Part shown: positions 1 through 11,329 of the stretch, piece after piece | How positions within the stretch are numbered: the first letter of the stretch is position 1 | How the letters are laid out: the number at the start of each line of letters is the position of its first letter | Position numbers and translations under genes: made by a program | From: Ephemerocybe angulata | Taxonomy: Eukaryota; Basidiomycota; Agaricomycetes; Agaricales; Psathyrellaceae | Direction of reading: 5' to 3' | DNA length: 64,000 nt | Assembly: GCA_013368325.1 (NCBI GenBank) | Contig: JAACJK010000113.1 | Coordinates: forward strand, 682,001 to 746,000 | Notes under the pieces: generated by a model | Seen by the model: only the letters and a program-made list of their open reading frames with translations | What the model was told of the DNA's origin: nothing | Databases searched by the model: none

Positions 1-1063
1 ACGGCCCCTCGCAAGCCACTATTTCCTTCCATATACCGGAATCCGAAGGCGCAAGGACACCGATCTTCGGGGGATGTGGGCGGGTGGCGGATATTTGGCG
101 GAGGAAGGATCGAACGGGTTGTCGAGTTGTTCCCGAGGGCGGGTTGGATAACGTGGAGAGGAGAGTGACAGGGACAGACGGAGAATAATGTACGTACTTC
201 ATCCCCGGGGTAGTGGGTGCAGCCTCCATCTCCTCGTCCTGGTAGTCCCGCTTGTGGACAAGCACCTTCGGCACCGACTCTCCACCCTGATACTCCTCTT
301 CTAAAGCCTGCCGAATCTGCTCCACCGTGATCCCTCCCGGCCGCAGAACGCGAATGTTCCCGTCTTCGTGCAGCCCGTCGACCACTGTGCTCTCCAGACC
401 TACTCCACAGGCGCCTCCGTCGATGATGATAGGCACCTTGCCGCTGAGGTCGCGCGCGACGTGTTCTGCCTTGGTCGGGCTCGGTTTTCCGGAGGTGTTG
501 GCACTTGGTGCAGCGAGGGGCGAGTTGGAAACCGCGATGAGGGCTCTCGCCACAGGATGCGAGGGCATTCGGATGGCCACTGACGCTTGCCCGGCCGTGA
601 TTATGTTCGGAATGATGTCAGAATTCCTCGGGAACAGCAAGGTCAGGGCCCCGGGCCAAAAATGCTTGATAAGTGCCCGGTATGCTTTAGTGTACTCGTA
701 GCCAGGTGGGAGGAGGGTTTCCAGCATCTCGAGCGAGGAGACATGGACGATGAGTGGGTTGTCGGCGGGTCGGCCTTTGGTCGTGAAGATCTTGGCTGCT
801 GCTTCAGCATTCGTCGCTACCGCTCCCAGTCCGTACACAGTCTCCGTGGGGAAGACGACGGTCCGATGCACGGTGTTGAGTTGGTGGGCCGCTGTTTTGA
901 GGACGACGATGGTGTCTGGCGACGCGAAAATGGGCTGCCCAAGCGGGCTGAACGTGATCCCTGCTGGGTCGCACTTAAGGACTTGAGTAGCGAAGGCCGG
1001 ATCGCCCATTGTGCGCCCGAAAAGGGACCCGCAGGCTTGTCGGAGAGCTTTGAAGATAAACAT
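1..1063 (-). CDS. SUA5: Threonylcarbamoyl-AMP synthase Sua5 (3' end beyond window)
   Basis: Makes threonylcarbamoyl-AMP from threonine, bicarbonate and ATP for t6A37 modification of ANN-decoding tRNAs. Reading leftward from 1063 the frame stays open to the edge (354 codons, no intron needed). The YrdC/Sua5 fold is clear: TVVFPTETVYGLG near residue 60, KGRPADNPLIVHV, SVAIRMPSHPVA, PLAAPSANTSGKPSPT and GGACGVGLESTVVDGL. The linker TPGMKYVHYSP then leads into the C-terminal Sua5 domain, which contains IGVLAPSDSGIW. An internal Met at 1009 is an alternative start; the longer N-terminus could be a targeting sequence. The stop codon lies outside the window. Confidence 0.93.
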   Translation of the reverse strand, partial: MFIFKALRQACGSLFGRTMGDPAFATQVLKCDPAGITFSPLGQPIFASPDTIVVLKTAAHQLNTVHRTVVFPTETVYGLGAVATNAEAAAKIFTTKGRPADNPLIVHVSSLEMLETLLPPGYEYTKAYRALIKHFWPGALTLLFPRNSDIIPNIITAGQASVAIRMPSHPVARALIAVSNSPLAAPSANTSGKPSPTKAEHVARDLSGKVPIIIDGGACGVGLESTVVDGLHEDGNIRVLRPGGITVEQIRQALEEEYQGGESVPKVLVHKRDYQDEEMEAAPTTPGMKYVHYSPSVPVTLLSTLSNPPSGTTRQPVRSFLRQISATRPHPPKIGVLAPSDSGIWKEIVACEGP

Positions 1064-1285
1064 GGGAGGCGGACATCATGGTCGGGGTAGGCTAGTGAGC
1101 AAAAACTTGTTATGAGTTGTTTATGGTGACTCATCCCGACATCTGCAGCAAATCTCAAAACTCGAGCCAAGTGTTACACCCAACGGACATATACAGGTAA
1201 TATAGACGTGCCATTATAGTCTGAATAAAATACATGGCCGACTCTAAAGTGTCGGAAACGGAACGGCGGCACAGGGCGGAGCGGT

Positions 1286-1700
1286 TTACTCGGTGTGAAG
1301 TTTGGGCATGTTCAGGCCGACTCTGTTGGCTGTCGCTTTGAGTCTCTCCGGCTCGGTTAGGTCGTGGAGAGGGTTATAGCGTTCGAGTAGACGCTGTGTG
1401 CAAAGCAACCATGAGATAAGACAATGCGCATAAAGAGCAGCCAGAGCCGACCTTGTGTTCCCGTTGCGACTTCAGGAAGAGAATTGTGTTGTCAAGGTCC
1501 ACAAGGGCCTGGCCGCTGGGATGCTGTCTTGCGTTTTCGACGACTGCACGGAAGTGGGACTTGATATCCGTGTTCACCTTGCGGGACGGGTCGAGCTACG
1601 GGGAACATGAAGCAATGCACGAGACTCTGAGACCAGTACGCACGGACTTCCTCAGCTCACGAAGGATTCCCCGGTACCCTGCTGCGTATTTTGAGGCCAT
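1286..1700 (-). CDS. FMC1: Fmc1-like LYR protein, mitochondrial ATP synthase assembly
   Basis: Small LYR-family protein of 102 residues. In yeast Fmc1 helps assemble the F1 part of ATP synthase with Atp12. Three exons: 1700-1644, 1595-1452 and 1393-1286. The joined protein starts MASKYAAGYRGILRELRK, where YRGILREL is the LYR-like motif, and ends with LLERYNPLHDLTEPERLK and RVGLNMP, a C-terminal pattern of Fmc1 relatives. Intron 1 starts GTGCGT and ends TAG. Intron 2 has a weak GTCGGC donor but a clear CAG acceptor that keeps frame. Another LYR assembly factor cannot be excluded. Confidence 0.75.
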
Positions 1701-1962
1701 TGCGGGTGTGGAGTTGGACAAAAGACGAAACGAAGGCTTGGCAGCAATGGCCGCCAGCGATTCGATTCCAGGGCGCGATCACGTGGCGTTATTTGATGTG
1801 ATCCGGTCTGTTTTAGGCAACTGGGGGCGAAGATAGGGGTGTCAAAGCACACACAGCGTCCCCGTGAAGACCTTGGAAACGGGCTTTGTCTGCCCATTCA
1901 CCTCTTGACATTGGGTTTCATTCATGCTAAAATTTTGCATTGTTTGTACCTCGCCGCCAACC

Positions 1963-1970
1963 TATATAAA
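1963..1970 (+). promoter_or_regulatory. TATA box of the RRM gene
   Basis: TATATAAA lies 91 bp upstream of the ATG at 2061, in the 360-bp region shared with divergent FMC1. It is the only strong TATA-like element there and points toward the RRM gene. Confidence 0.5.
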
Positions 1971-2060
1971 GTCCTCAGGTTACGCGACTGACATTGCACC
2001 ACACGACCCCCCAAGCCATAGAGCTACCTCCACAGTATACCGTTGCGCAGATATCTCAAC

Positions 2061-2956
2061 ATGATATTCTCCTTCTTGAAGTATCTTTTCTCTTCTAAGG
2101 CTAAGCCTGCCAAAAAAGTGAGCCCTCCCACTCCCATCCTAGAAGAAGCCTCGTACTAACAAGGCACTCAACCCAAGGGACCTTTGAACATAGTCCCTGT
2201 TACTAATAAGCTGGGTAAAAAGGGTGTTTTCAGAGATCGAAAAGTTTTGCTCTTTGAGGTGACTGAGGCCTTTAGAAAGAACAAAAGGCAGGCCAGTGCG
2301 ACGAAGAAACCCCTGAGAACCCTGAAAGTCAGAACAGCCCCTCATGCGCAACAGTTCCCCGCTAGCACGATAATCTGGGTTGGAAACGTGCGTGAACTCA
2401 CCTTTCCACTACTGAGACTCGTGCTGATATAGATACCATTAGCTCCTGCCTGGTGTCACCGAGGCCGACCTGAAAGAGCTGTTCGGGACGTACGGTAACA
2501 TAGTCGAGGTCAAAACCCACAGCTCTGCAGTACAGGGTGCCGCAGTCCGCAAGGCTACCCCAGAAATCATGAGTAATCCTGAGGGTAAGACTTTCTTCGC
2601 TTCCGTCCGCTTCTCGGAGCCTCGAGAGGCCCATGATGCCATTGAGCACGGGGACGAGATAGAAATCGAAGGCGATTCTCTCATTGTGAGTTCTGAAGAT
2701 TTATGTTAAGCCGGACTAATTGGCTTACTATATGATACAGGTCACATTTAATCCCTCAGACCTTCCAGAGACAAAGAGAGCCTGCATCAGGAATGCACAG
2801 AAAACACAGATCCTGACTCCAATCCAAAGGCACACTAGTAACGGACTCCGGAGAAAAGGGCTGAAGGTTAAAGTGGGACAGCGGCCTAAGAAAGAGGAAC
2901 CGGTAAAAGTTCAGGCTCCTCGTCGCAGTGCTCGAATCAACCAGCGTCATGGCTAG
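2061..2956 (+). CDS. Small single-RRM RNA-binding protein
   Basis: Four exons: 2061-2117, 2178-2387, 2443-2685 and 2741-2956, giving 241 residues. Splicing restores an RRM at about residues 85-165. RNP2 is IIWVGN, followed by PGVTEADLKELFGTYGNIVEV, then an RNP1-like strand KTFFASVRF and AHDAIEHGDEIEIEGDSL. The C-terminus is basic (RRKGLKVKVGQRPKKEE, PRRSARINQR). Intron 1 has a TACTAAC branch site. The second intron must use the TAG at 2440-2442, not the earlier one, to keep the RRM frame. The target RNA and closest family are not recognised. The RRM resembles those of G3BP-type proteins, but no NTF2 domain is present. Confidence 0.8.
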
Positions 2957-3242
2957 GACATGTAGTTGTAGAACTTGATAATCTATGCAGAGTGTGAATG
3001 AGCGCCTGAGGTTAAGAAGATCAATCACGTAATGACATCGCTTGTGCAGGTTCCCCGCTGGCGACTACTGACCCCACTCTCCCAACCACCCTGATTTCGG
3101 GCTGTGTTACTGCATGGAATCGGGCTAGTGCTCACCCGTGTGGCGAACATACAAGGTTGGTCAGAACCCCGTCGTCCGCTCGCTCTGCCTCATTGCACGC
3201 CTCCAGTCCCCCTTGGCCACCTCCTGTTCACCGTTCACCACC

Positions 3243-6200
3243 ATGGCCACACGGAGTGCCTCGCTGAACCCTGCCTCTCTGCCCTTCTTCCCGGGGAGCA
3301 GGCAGAATGGTGACGACGACGGTGCAGGGCCCTTCGGTAATCATGCATTGGACCGCAGCTCGCTGTCATCGGTGTCCGTGTCTCCCAGCGAATTCCGGTC
3401 GGCCAAATCCTCTCCAAGCCCCTCACAGCAGGCTCTGGACGGCCAACGCCAGCAATCGCCTCCTATGCCACAGTTTAGGGAGTCCCCCACGTTCCGACAG
3501 GTCGACAGTGGCCGATTGTACGGCCAGGAGGGCGGCAGGAGGGTGAGGGAGGGCAGCATGCTTTCGGTTCTCGACACTCTCCAAGAGGCGGACGACACCA
3601 TGCCCAACCCACCGTCGCTTGGAAATGGAGGAATTTCTGGTACCCAGACCCCTAACTCGTCGTTCTATTCCCTCCAGCAGCGAAACCAGATAACCAACTC
3701 TCCTATCCCAGCCAATCAAAGCACTCAGACGTTGGGAACAGGATCGTTCAAATCGATATCCCCGGTCTCGTCTCTGGATTCTGGCAGCCAAGTGCACTTA
3801 GGCTTCGACCCACAGAGCTTCGAAAGCCAACTCAAGGCGTCCCCGGTGATAACAGAGATCCTGGACCGTTTGGCGCGCTCCGAGGCGATCACCCTTAACA
3901 TTCAGCGCGAAATGGGGGATCTCCAAGTGAAGGTCAACTTTTTGGTCGATCATGCCCTCAGCAACATGAACCAAGGCCAGCCAGAATTCAAAGATCCGTT
4001 CTCCAGCAACGGAAGTGGCTCCGGTGCGATAACGCCTCTTTCGGGATTCAACCCTCGTCCATCTATGGCCAACATCGCGCCGAACCAAATCGCCCCGGTG
4101 GACGACATGGGCAACATATCGCAGAGGCTGAACGTGTTGACGACCTCAGTTGGGCAGCTGCTAGCAATTCAGACGCAGCAGCTCCAGAACAACGGCCGAA
4201 GCAACTCTGCCATTGGGCTCTCAACACCACCCATCGAAATCGCACCCAATCAGGCCGCCAATCACGGGTTGCTAGGCCATGGTCTTCCCAACCGTCCAGA
4301 TTTGCGACCGAATCAGAGAGCACCTCTGCGAACATATTCGACTGGGACGCTGGAACTGCCCCCCGTTCGTCCGCTGGACCAGGGCTTGCAGCGACCGGAT
4401 GCCCTCATGGGAAAACGTCGCGGGTCGGGTCTCATGCGCCGCGATTCTTCTGGTGTAAGTCTCCCAGCCTTCGCCACCAAAGAATGCTTCTTCTTACCCA
4501 TCTGGATAGGTGATTGATCCTCAAGGCGAACTGACTCGGGACGGGCCTGTCGTATCGAAATGGGAGCACCTGGCTTTGGCTCCAGAACTGCTACGGTCGT
4601 TGAATAAGTTTGGGTGAGAGTTAAAAAAATATCCGGATTATGGACAGGCGCTAATCCAGTTATAGTATTGGTCCACCGAACAAGATCCAGCAGCGGGCCT
4701 TGCCTTTCCTGCTTCGCGGTTCGGACATTATCGCACAAGCTCCCCCGACCCAAGAGCGTATTGCCGCCTACGTTATCCCTGCAATCCAAGTTGCCATCAG
4801 TAATATCAGGACTCCCAATAGGGGACCACTGGTCATCATGGTATCGACCACTGTCGATCAGGCAACCCAGGCGCAGCGTATGATTCGCGATATCGGAGGA
4901 CCCATCGGTGTTCGCTCAGCTCTCGGAGTCGGCACGACTAACGCAAGCGGTGACCTCAGCCAGGAAATGCGCCTGCTCCAGCAGAACATGCCGCATATCA
5001 TCTGTGGAACCCCGCAGAAGCTCCATTCACTGTTCACCAGTCCCGGCGGGCTGATTGGCAGCGAAGTCCGCTTCTTGGTCCTCGACGAGGTCGACCAGCT
5101 TATTGCTCGGAATCTCCACGAATTTGTGTTCAACATCGTGAAGCTTCTCCCGCCTCCCAGGTCCCGTGCTGCAGGCCCAACGACCCCTGGTGTCAATGGA
5201 CCCACCCAGTCGCCGTTCACATCTCCATTCGAACCAGGCAATCCTGTTCTCAATAATCTCCAGCAGCAGAATGGCGGGCGTCGCTTTTCGTCTATGGGTC
5301 CGGGAGGCTCTCCTTCCCCTTCAGATTCGATTGGCCCTGCGACCCCACTCGCCATCGAGCGCCAGACTGCATTGTTCTCGAACACAGTCCCACAAGACGT
5401 ACTGAACCTCGCATCTGCCATTAACCTCCGAGAGCCTGTTCGCGTGCTTGTCCGGCGAGATGGCGGGGTAACCAACCAGGAAGCGACGCAGCAGAACTCG
5501 CGCGGCTTGAGACAGTTCTACCTTTACCTTGCTGTTGGACGCTCTGATAACGGTGCGACGCCCGGCGGAAGCGGCGGCCTTGGGATAATCGGCTCTGGGA
5601 GAGGCTCTATCAATCCTGAGACGAACCAGGCTCGCGAATGGAAACTGGAAGCTCTGGCGGATATGTTGGACGATATTGAGATTAACCAGGCTATTGTGCA
5701 CGTTGGGAGCATGCCTACTTTGGATGCTGTTGTTTACAAGCTGGCAAGCAGGGGATTGGAAGCCATTCCTTTCGTACGTCAACCTGCTATCTCTGAAGCC
5801 AGTTTTTACTCACGTCGAACTAATCTTGGACAGCACAACGAAATGAACCCTGGAACGAAACTTGCTGCTTTGAACAAGTTCCGAGCGCCAGGCCCCAGTA
5901 TGGTGACCCGTCCCACATTGAAGGTCCTAGTTGTGTATGAAGTCCAGATCAAGAGCCCTGAGGTTTCTCATGTGCCTTTGGTCATCAACTACGGTACGGG
6001 ACTTTCGGTGTTACCTGGCGAGAAGGGTTACTTACACAATTCTCATTAGACCTGCCCAAAGCCGTCGAAGAATACGCTCATCGGTGCGTTGCCTGCTAGC
6101 CTGTTTGAACCTAAATTCTAAGGCTTCTTTCGCAGAGTTGTTCCTGCTGTTGCCCCCAACTATTCCCGCGCAGGTGTCGTTATTAATTATGTGACGGCTA

Positions 6201-6353
6201 CCGGTGGGGACGTTGAAATGCTACGCTCTATAGAATGTTTCTACAAGTGAGCCGCCCGAGCCCGTACACCCCTGAATCCATCTAACAATCCTTTCCCTAC
6301 CCTTCAGGATCAAATGTCCTGAAGTCCCTGCCACTCTCCGAGATATCATTTAA
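3243..6353 (+). CDS. eIF4A-like DEAD-box fold protein with degenerate catalytic motifs
   Basis: Seven exons: 3243-4454, 4510-4613, 4666-5773, 5834-5993, 6050-6083, 6136-6246 and 6308-6353, all in phase, giving 924 residues. About 410 N-terminal residues are Ser/Pro/Gln-rich and look disordered. A two-lobe helicase fold follows, with a Q-motif region (KFGIGPPNKIQQRALPFLL) and a C-terminal end matching the eIF4A tail (IKCPEVPATLRDII). The catalytic motifs are lost. The Walker A position reads AQAPPTQER, DEAD is DEVD, SAT is SNT, and the HRIGR motif VI position reads HRVVPAVAP. The Met at 3138 is in frame but lies in the presumed 5' leader, so 3243 is preferred. A regulatory or RNA-scaffold role is inferred; ATPase activity is not expected. 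Confidence 0.85.
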
Positions 6354-6661
6354 TTTCTTTTATTTTTGGCCAACTAACCAACCCTTTTGTATCACTACTG
6401 CGCATTCCAAGATCGTTGTCTGCTTTTCTTTCTCCTTCATGCATTCAAACTCTCAGTCCCATACCCCAATCCCCAATTCCCCTAGTCACGACACCTCACG
6501 GTTCATCTAGTTACCCCCCAAATGTTTCAATATGTGGCCCACATGTCCGTTACCCAGCCCTTGTTTTTGTAGTTCTCCCACCCTTCCACTAGTCTTTTAA
6601 CAGTGTATCCAAACCTTTCGGCTTCGTCTACCTGCTACCCCCTACCTCTGTCTACTTCTAG
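6354..6661. other. Intergenic, convergent 3' flanks
   Basis: 308 bp between two convergent stop codons. The sequence is pyrimidine-rich with short T-runs, as expected for 3' UTRs. No gene was seen. Confidence 0.5.
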
Positions 6662-9600
6662 TTACCCGGATATGTCTGATCTGTATCAAATTGGACGTTC
6701 AGAATCCTCAGTGTACCGTCGTCGCTGCAACTGGCAAGCTGAGTTGATCCCCCTCCTGTCTTCGGCCTCCATGATAGTCGGTGGATGTGGTCGACATGGG
6801 CAACTCTGCGTTCGCCTTGTGAGTGCAAGGTTGATATATATATAAATCTGGCGCTTACCGTGAATCTACAGTTGATTCAAGCTTCCATTCCCGGGCGTTG
6901 TTCACAGGGCACGAGTAAACGAGGATATGTCCATTCTCAAGCCCAACCGCGAGGCGTCTGCATCATAGTCAGCGAAAGCCCCGTGAAAGAAACAAAGTGG
7001 CGTTATACCTTCTCTGAGATCCGGTCGATGAAATAGCCACAGCTGTTGCAGCCTCGGGCGTTTTAATTGTCTCCACTGCAGACCAGGATGCATTGCCGTC
7101 AGCAGACCTCTGCCAAATTTTGACTGTTTTATCTCGAGAGGCAGTGGCGAAGAAGTCGCCTTCAGGTGCCCATGCACAATCCCAGATGATTCGCCCATGG
7201 CTCTTGTCAGCAGCCACTGGAACGAAACCTACTCAGGCCCGATTAGTTTACTTTTGAACTAGAAGGAGCTGGATGCTGGACGCACCGGTGTCGTTCTGGA
7301 GTTCAAACAGGCGCCATGTACGGTCTCGAGAGACGGTTAAGGCTAGTTTATCGTCAGGGCTGAACGCAATCCTTGTCACGGTCAAAACATGGCCAGCGAG
7401 GGGATGCCCAAAGGACCTGAACAACTGAGTGTCGTATATCCGGACCACAGCGTGCTCAGCATTAGTAGATTTGCAAGCCGTTGCGATGAACCGGCGGGAG
7501 TTCGAGATTCCCAGCGTTATTGACTATATGTATTCTCAACTCAGCACGCATTTTACAGCTACTATGAAGAGGGCTTACCTCGTAACCATGTCCAAAGATT
7601 TTTTCGGCTTCAGGCCATAGTGTGGATGAAGCGAGTTCGCCTTCGAAGGGTCTTCGAGATACATCGAGCTCCCAGATCGAGAGTGCCTGGTGAGAACCAT
7701 CTCCGACAGCCTTGTTGGAGAGGCCGAGAGCAGGAACACTTGCTCCTGCAGGGCGTTGATGCTTTTCACGTCATTATTTAGCACGATGCAGTTGGAAGAC
7801 GGCCGAGCCCCACTCACTTGTTCTTCGGAAAACTGTGATACTTTGAGATTTTCCAGGACTTCCACGAACGACCGCGGAGCCTCGAACACTCGCACAACCT
7901 TTTCATCTGCGATGCTGGCAAACTTCAGCGAATCGATGAATACAACATTCAGAAGGTCGTATCCATGGATTTGCGGCCGACTGAGTTCGTGCCATGAAGG
8001 GGCAGCTGAAGGGTCAGAGACAGGGATTCCTCCGTGAATACGCGTGGTTTGGTCGAGGCTATGTAACAAAGTCATGAGCAATTCCAATTTTCAGATATAC
8101 TTTTCTGCTCACCCCGTTGAGATCAAGTAGTCGCCATTGGGGCTCCAGTCAAGGCCTCTCACAGGACCACTGTGGCCAGTAATTGCCCCCACCTCATTCC
8201 AGACTTCCGAGCCAGGGCCCTTCGATGGATCAAGGCACTTCCAATGCCTCCACCCTCCTGACCAGCCCCAGGCAAGTAGACGGCCGCCTGAGCTTCCCCA
8301 AAGTCCACCCACAAATCCTCCAAGACGCTGACCACCAACATCACCAAACCGTTGATAGTTGATCCAAAGCGAAGGGCCGTTCTCCATATGCGAGAGGGCA
8401 GAGGACGGTGCCCACAAGATGACGGACGAATCGGTGGAAGTGGACAGCAATGCCGGGGAGGAGCCTTGGGTACTCGGTCTCCATTTCAGAGAGGTGATAC
8501 CTGCTTCATGGCCGACGAGAAGTGCATCGAATGTGACCGAGTACTGCTGCGTTCTTATATTGGAGTCAGCGGACGGATAGGCGGACTGCTAAAGATTGAC
8601 TCACCCACCAGCAGACGACTTCGTCGTAAGGACGTGACGCTTCAGTGAAATCTGTCTCCCTCCCTCCTCCCCTTCTGCGACTTCCGCCAGAGAGGCTTCA
8701 AACGCGTCTAAAAGATCATCTCCCGGAGAATCTAGCTCCGCCGAAGGTACGGCAGATACTATAGGTTCGATATTCCACAGGCGGATATTGCCGTCCTGAG
8801 ACCCGGAGGCGAGGACAAGGGGCTGGATTTCGTCTACCTGATGGAAGTCAAGGGCCCGAATCCAATCTTCATGGCCTGCCAATTTGGCATTCTGAACGAA
8901 CTAGTTTATCGCTTAGCACCGCGGATTAGAATTTAGGTACAAGATGCTTACTGTGTCATCCGATCTCAGCCAGAGCTGTACGTCGGTGTTCGTCCCTCCG
9001 ATTGCCAGAACATACACTAAGAACGAAATGGTATTAGTTATGGCCTAGATGGATACCCACAGACGAACCGGAGCTTTGGGGTAGCAAGCCAAGTGCCAGT
9101 GTGAGTGGGTACCGTTTCTGAAGAGACAATGTTTGCTTTTCCTCGAGAAGAATGCCTTCGATCTGTCAGTATACTGCAAAGCAGTTGGCAAGTATAGTTG
9201 GCACACCCTTTTCATCGTGCCCGATTTCCCATACTTTGACTAACGAGTCCGACGCGCCTGTCACCAAGGTGTCGCGGAACAGTGTCACAGCAGAGATTGG
9301 CTTGGAATGGGCTTGTATGGTGCGGACTAAACTCCACTGCAAAAGGTTATGAGATCAGTCGGAGTGAAGAAGTGCGAGGTGCTTGCCTCAGACCCGGTTC
9401 GGCTCCAGAGCAACAGAACTCCCTTTTCATCGCCAGATACAATCGTGTTGTTGTCAATAAATCTCACGCATGTTACAGCACCTCCATGCCCCGGTAGTGT
9501 CTGCGATACTCCATAGTCGTATTCGTTCTATAGCGTCAAGGAAGGGTGTCAATCGCAAATTATCAAGAGTTCGGCAAGTACTGACATCGACAGTCCACAA

Positions 9601-9705
9601 GGAGACAAATTTCGAGGTACCAAAGGCAACCAGCCCTTCGTCCGACGAATCAGCAACGTGGTTGAACCTGTTCGCAGAGGCGGCGATGTAGGCAGAGGAC
9701 GCCAT
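6662..9705 (-). CDS. ELP2: Elongator complex subunit 2 (WD40)
   Basis: Elp2 is the double beta-propeller subunit of Elongator, which modifies wobble uridines (cm5U) in tRNA. The gene has at least a dozen exons. The first three are 9705-9586, 9527-9387 and 9336 to about 9205. Conserved Elp2 segments run through it: LVAFGTSKFVSLW, HEDWIRALDF, LASGSQDGNIRLW, LLSTSTDSSVILW, GWSGGWRHW, HSGPVRGLDWSPNGDYLIS, SLDQTTRIH, IADEKVVRVFEAP, ALGLSNKAV, IFGHGYE, VTRIAFSPDDKLALTVSRDRTWRLF, IIWDCAWAPEGDFFATASRDKTVKIW and, near the end, CSDDGTLRILNV. Intron 2 appears to use a GC donor (GCAAGC at 9386-9381). The donor at about 9205 is ambiguous. The gene diverges from the phosphopantetheinyl transferase across 120 bp. 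Confidence 0.93.
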
Positions 9706-9825
9706 GGAAGTAGTGAAGCAATTGACGCTCGCGCAATGATAGAATTGGAGATCAGTCCATCAAATCTCGAATGTAATCGTGGGAACTCTCTGTTCAATAG
9801 GTTTCTCCCTTACCACCACTACTGG

Positions 9826-10347
9826 ATGCCTGTTTTGGGTATCGGCGTCGATATCCTCCATGTTCCTCGAATAGCAGCAGTGCTGAAGCGGTCTTATGGA
9901 TCTCGGTTACCAAGGAGGATACTCTCGCCCTCTGAACACGTGCAATGGGACGCGCTGAACGACTCAGGAGCCTCGAGCGAGGCGCAGCTTAAGTTCCTTG
10001 CTGTCCGGTGAGTGAAAGGTTATTTTAACCCCCCAATTCAAATCTTTGAACACAAATAAAGCTGGTGCGTAAAAGAAGCAGCCTACAAGGCTATATACCC
10101 ACACGCCATACCTCAATGGAAAGAGTTGACTTACACAAGCCTTGCTGCAGGCGTGAAGCCTCAGCTTGAGTATACGCCGCTGGATTCTAAACAAAAGGGC
10201 AGGTTTGATCATATCCATGTCTCTGTCAGCCATGACGGAGAATATGTTTTATCCCAGGTGCTGGTTGAAGGTAGGAGCAATACCTCTTTCTTTCGAAGCT
10301 ATATTAATCTGGTGCTAGGGAAACGCGAAAGCCAGCAGAAGCTGTGA
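9826..10347 (+). CDS. PPT2: Holo-ACP synthase, AcpS-type 4'-phosphopantetheinyl transferase
   Basis: Transfers 4'-phosphopantetheine from CoA to acyl carrier protein. In fungi the small AcpS-type enzyme (Ppt2) usually serves mitochondrial ACP. Exon 1 is 9826-10007, starting MPVLGIGVDILHVPR, which carries the Mg-binding Asp of GIGVDI. Exon 2 starts at 10062 with WCVKEAAYKA, the second signature with its metal-binding Glu. HVSVSHDGEYVLSQVLVE follows as the conserved core strand. Read straight through, the protein has 155 residues. A second 3' intron (GTAGGA...CTAG, about 10272-10319) is possible and would shorten it nearer the usual 120-140. No obvious presequence is present. Confidence 0.85.
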
Positions 10348-11329
10348 ATGGTTTAGAAGAGCAGCGAGAAATCATTCCTGATGAACGCAACCTTCCAATA
10401 ATACGCTTTCTCTCGGAGGCAGGCGTGAGCCGCTGCCCTTGAATATACACGACGTTGACCAGGAAGCTTGCAGCTTCCACAGAAAGCTGGGTTGAAATTT
10501 GGAATGAAGGCTGCTGGACACTTCATTCAACTGGATTGAGATGGAATTTTTGTCGAGTAGTGTTCATCTGAGAAGCGGCGAGCGTCGGATTGGGTGGTGT
10601 CTATAGCGGATGTCATTGTCCGCGGCCGGTTGAAGCACTCTTGGTCCTCTGGAAGCAGTGTTTCCCAAGGACAGGCTGAGTTTTGCTTTGCTCCTGCCCT
10701 TGCTCCCGGACTGTGCGTCACTGACGACCAATAGGCACCAACGTCACCATGGACACCATCGCGATAGGCTCCGAAAGTTGTCCAAAAGTCGATGATGGCC
10801 CACTGGGAGTTGCGCGATATCGGCCAGCTCAAAAGCATATTGACAAGGGTGAGGGCTAAAGGATACAAGGGATAACCTTGCAGATCTGGTGGATCTTGGG
10901 TACCTCGGCATTACTTCTGCCTTGCGTCAAAGGCAATCCTCGAGACGCCTTTTGTACTTATGGCGGGCTTAACGCCGCTGCAGGCTGTACACATCGCGAT
11001 CAATTCAGGTCGCATCAGATCGGTTTGCGCCATTGTGGCCGGAAGGTACAAAAGAGGGCAGGATTTCATCAACGGACCCTCGGTTACTGTTTCCTCCTGA
11101 CCTTCTGCTTTGACCGTTGATCGACCTCGCTGGTGCATTCTGCAAGGCCCATCTGCAGTATAACACCGCGCACGGCAAGCTTTCACCACGCCTGTGTATT
11201 CAACCACGCTCTTGAAGTGTTTCGAGCCTTCCTTCCTTTCCTTAACAACACCCTCTTTCTATTCCGCCCCCCCCTCTTCCGGTTAAACGGGACGTCAAAC
11301 TATCATCTCTCCAACGATTCGACACGACA
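10348..11329. other. Intergenic region upstream of the AA9 gene
   Basis: About 980 bp between the PPTase stop and the AA9 start. Several open frames of 80-113 codons occur on both strands, but none shows a recognisable domain or convincing splice partners. The stretch just before 11330 is pyrimidine-rich, as expected for a fungal promoter. Confidence 0.4.

Noticed and set aside
3138..3242. Earlier in-frame Met for the eIF4A-like gene
   Set aside because: The 35 extra residues look like translated leader sequence, whereas the ATG at 3243 has a good context (CACCATGGC).
10527..10868. Minus-strand open frame of 113 codons near the PPTase 3' flank
   Set aside because: No domain, weak codon character and no splice partners. 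It overlaps frames on the other strand and is probably chance.
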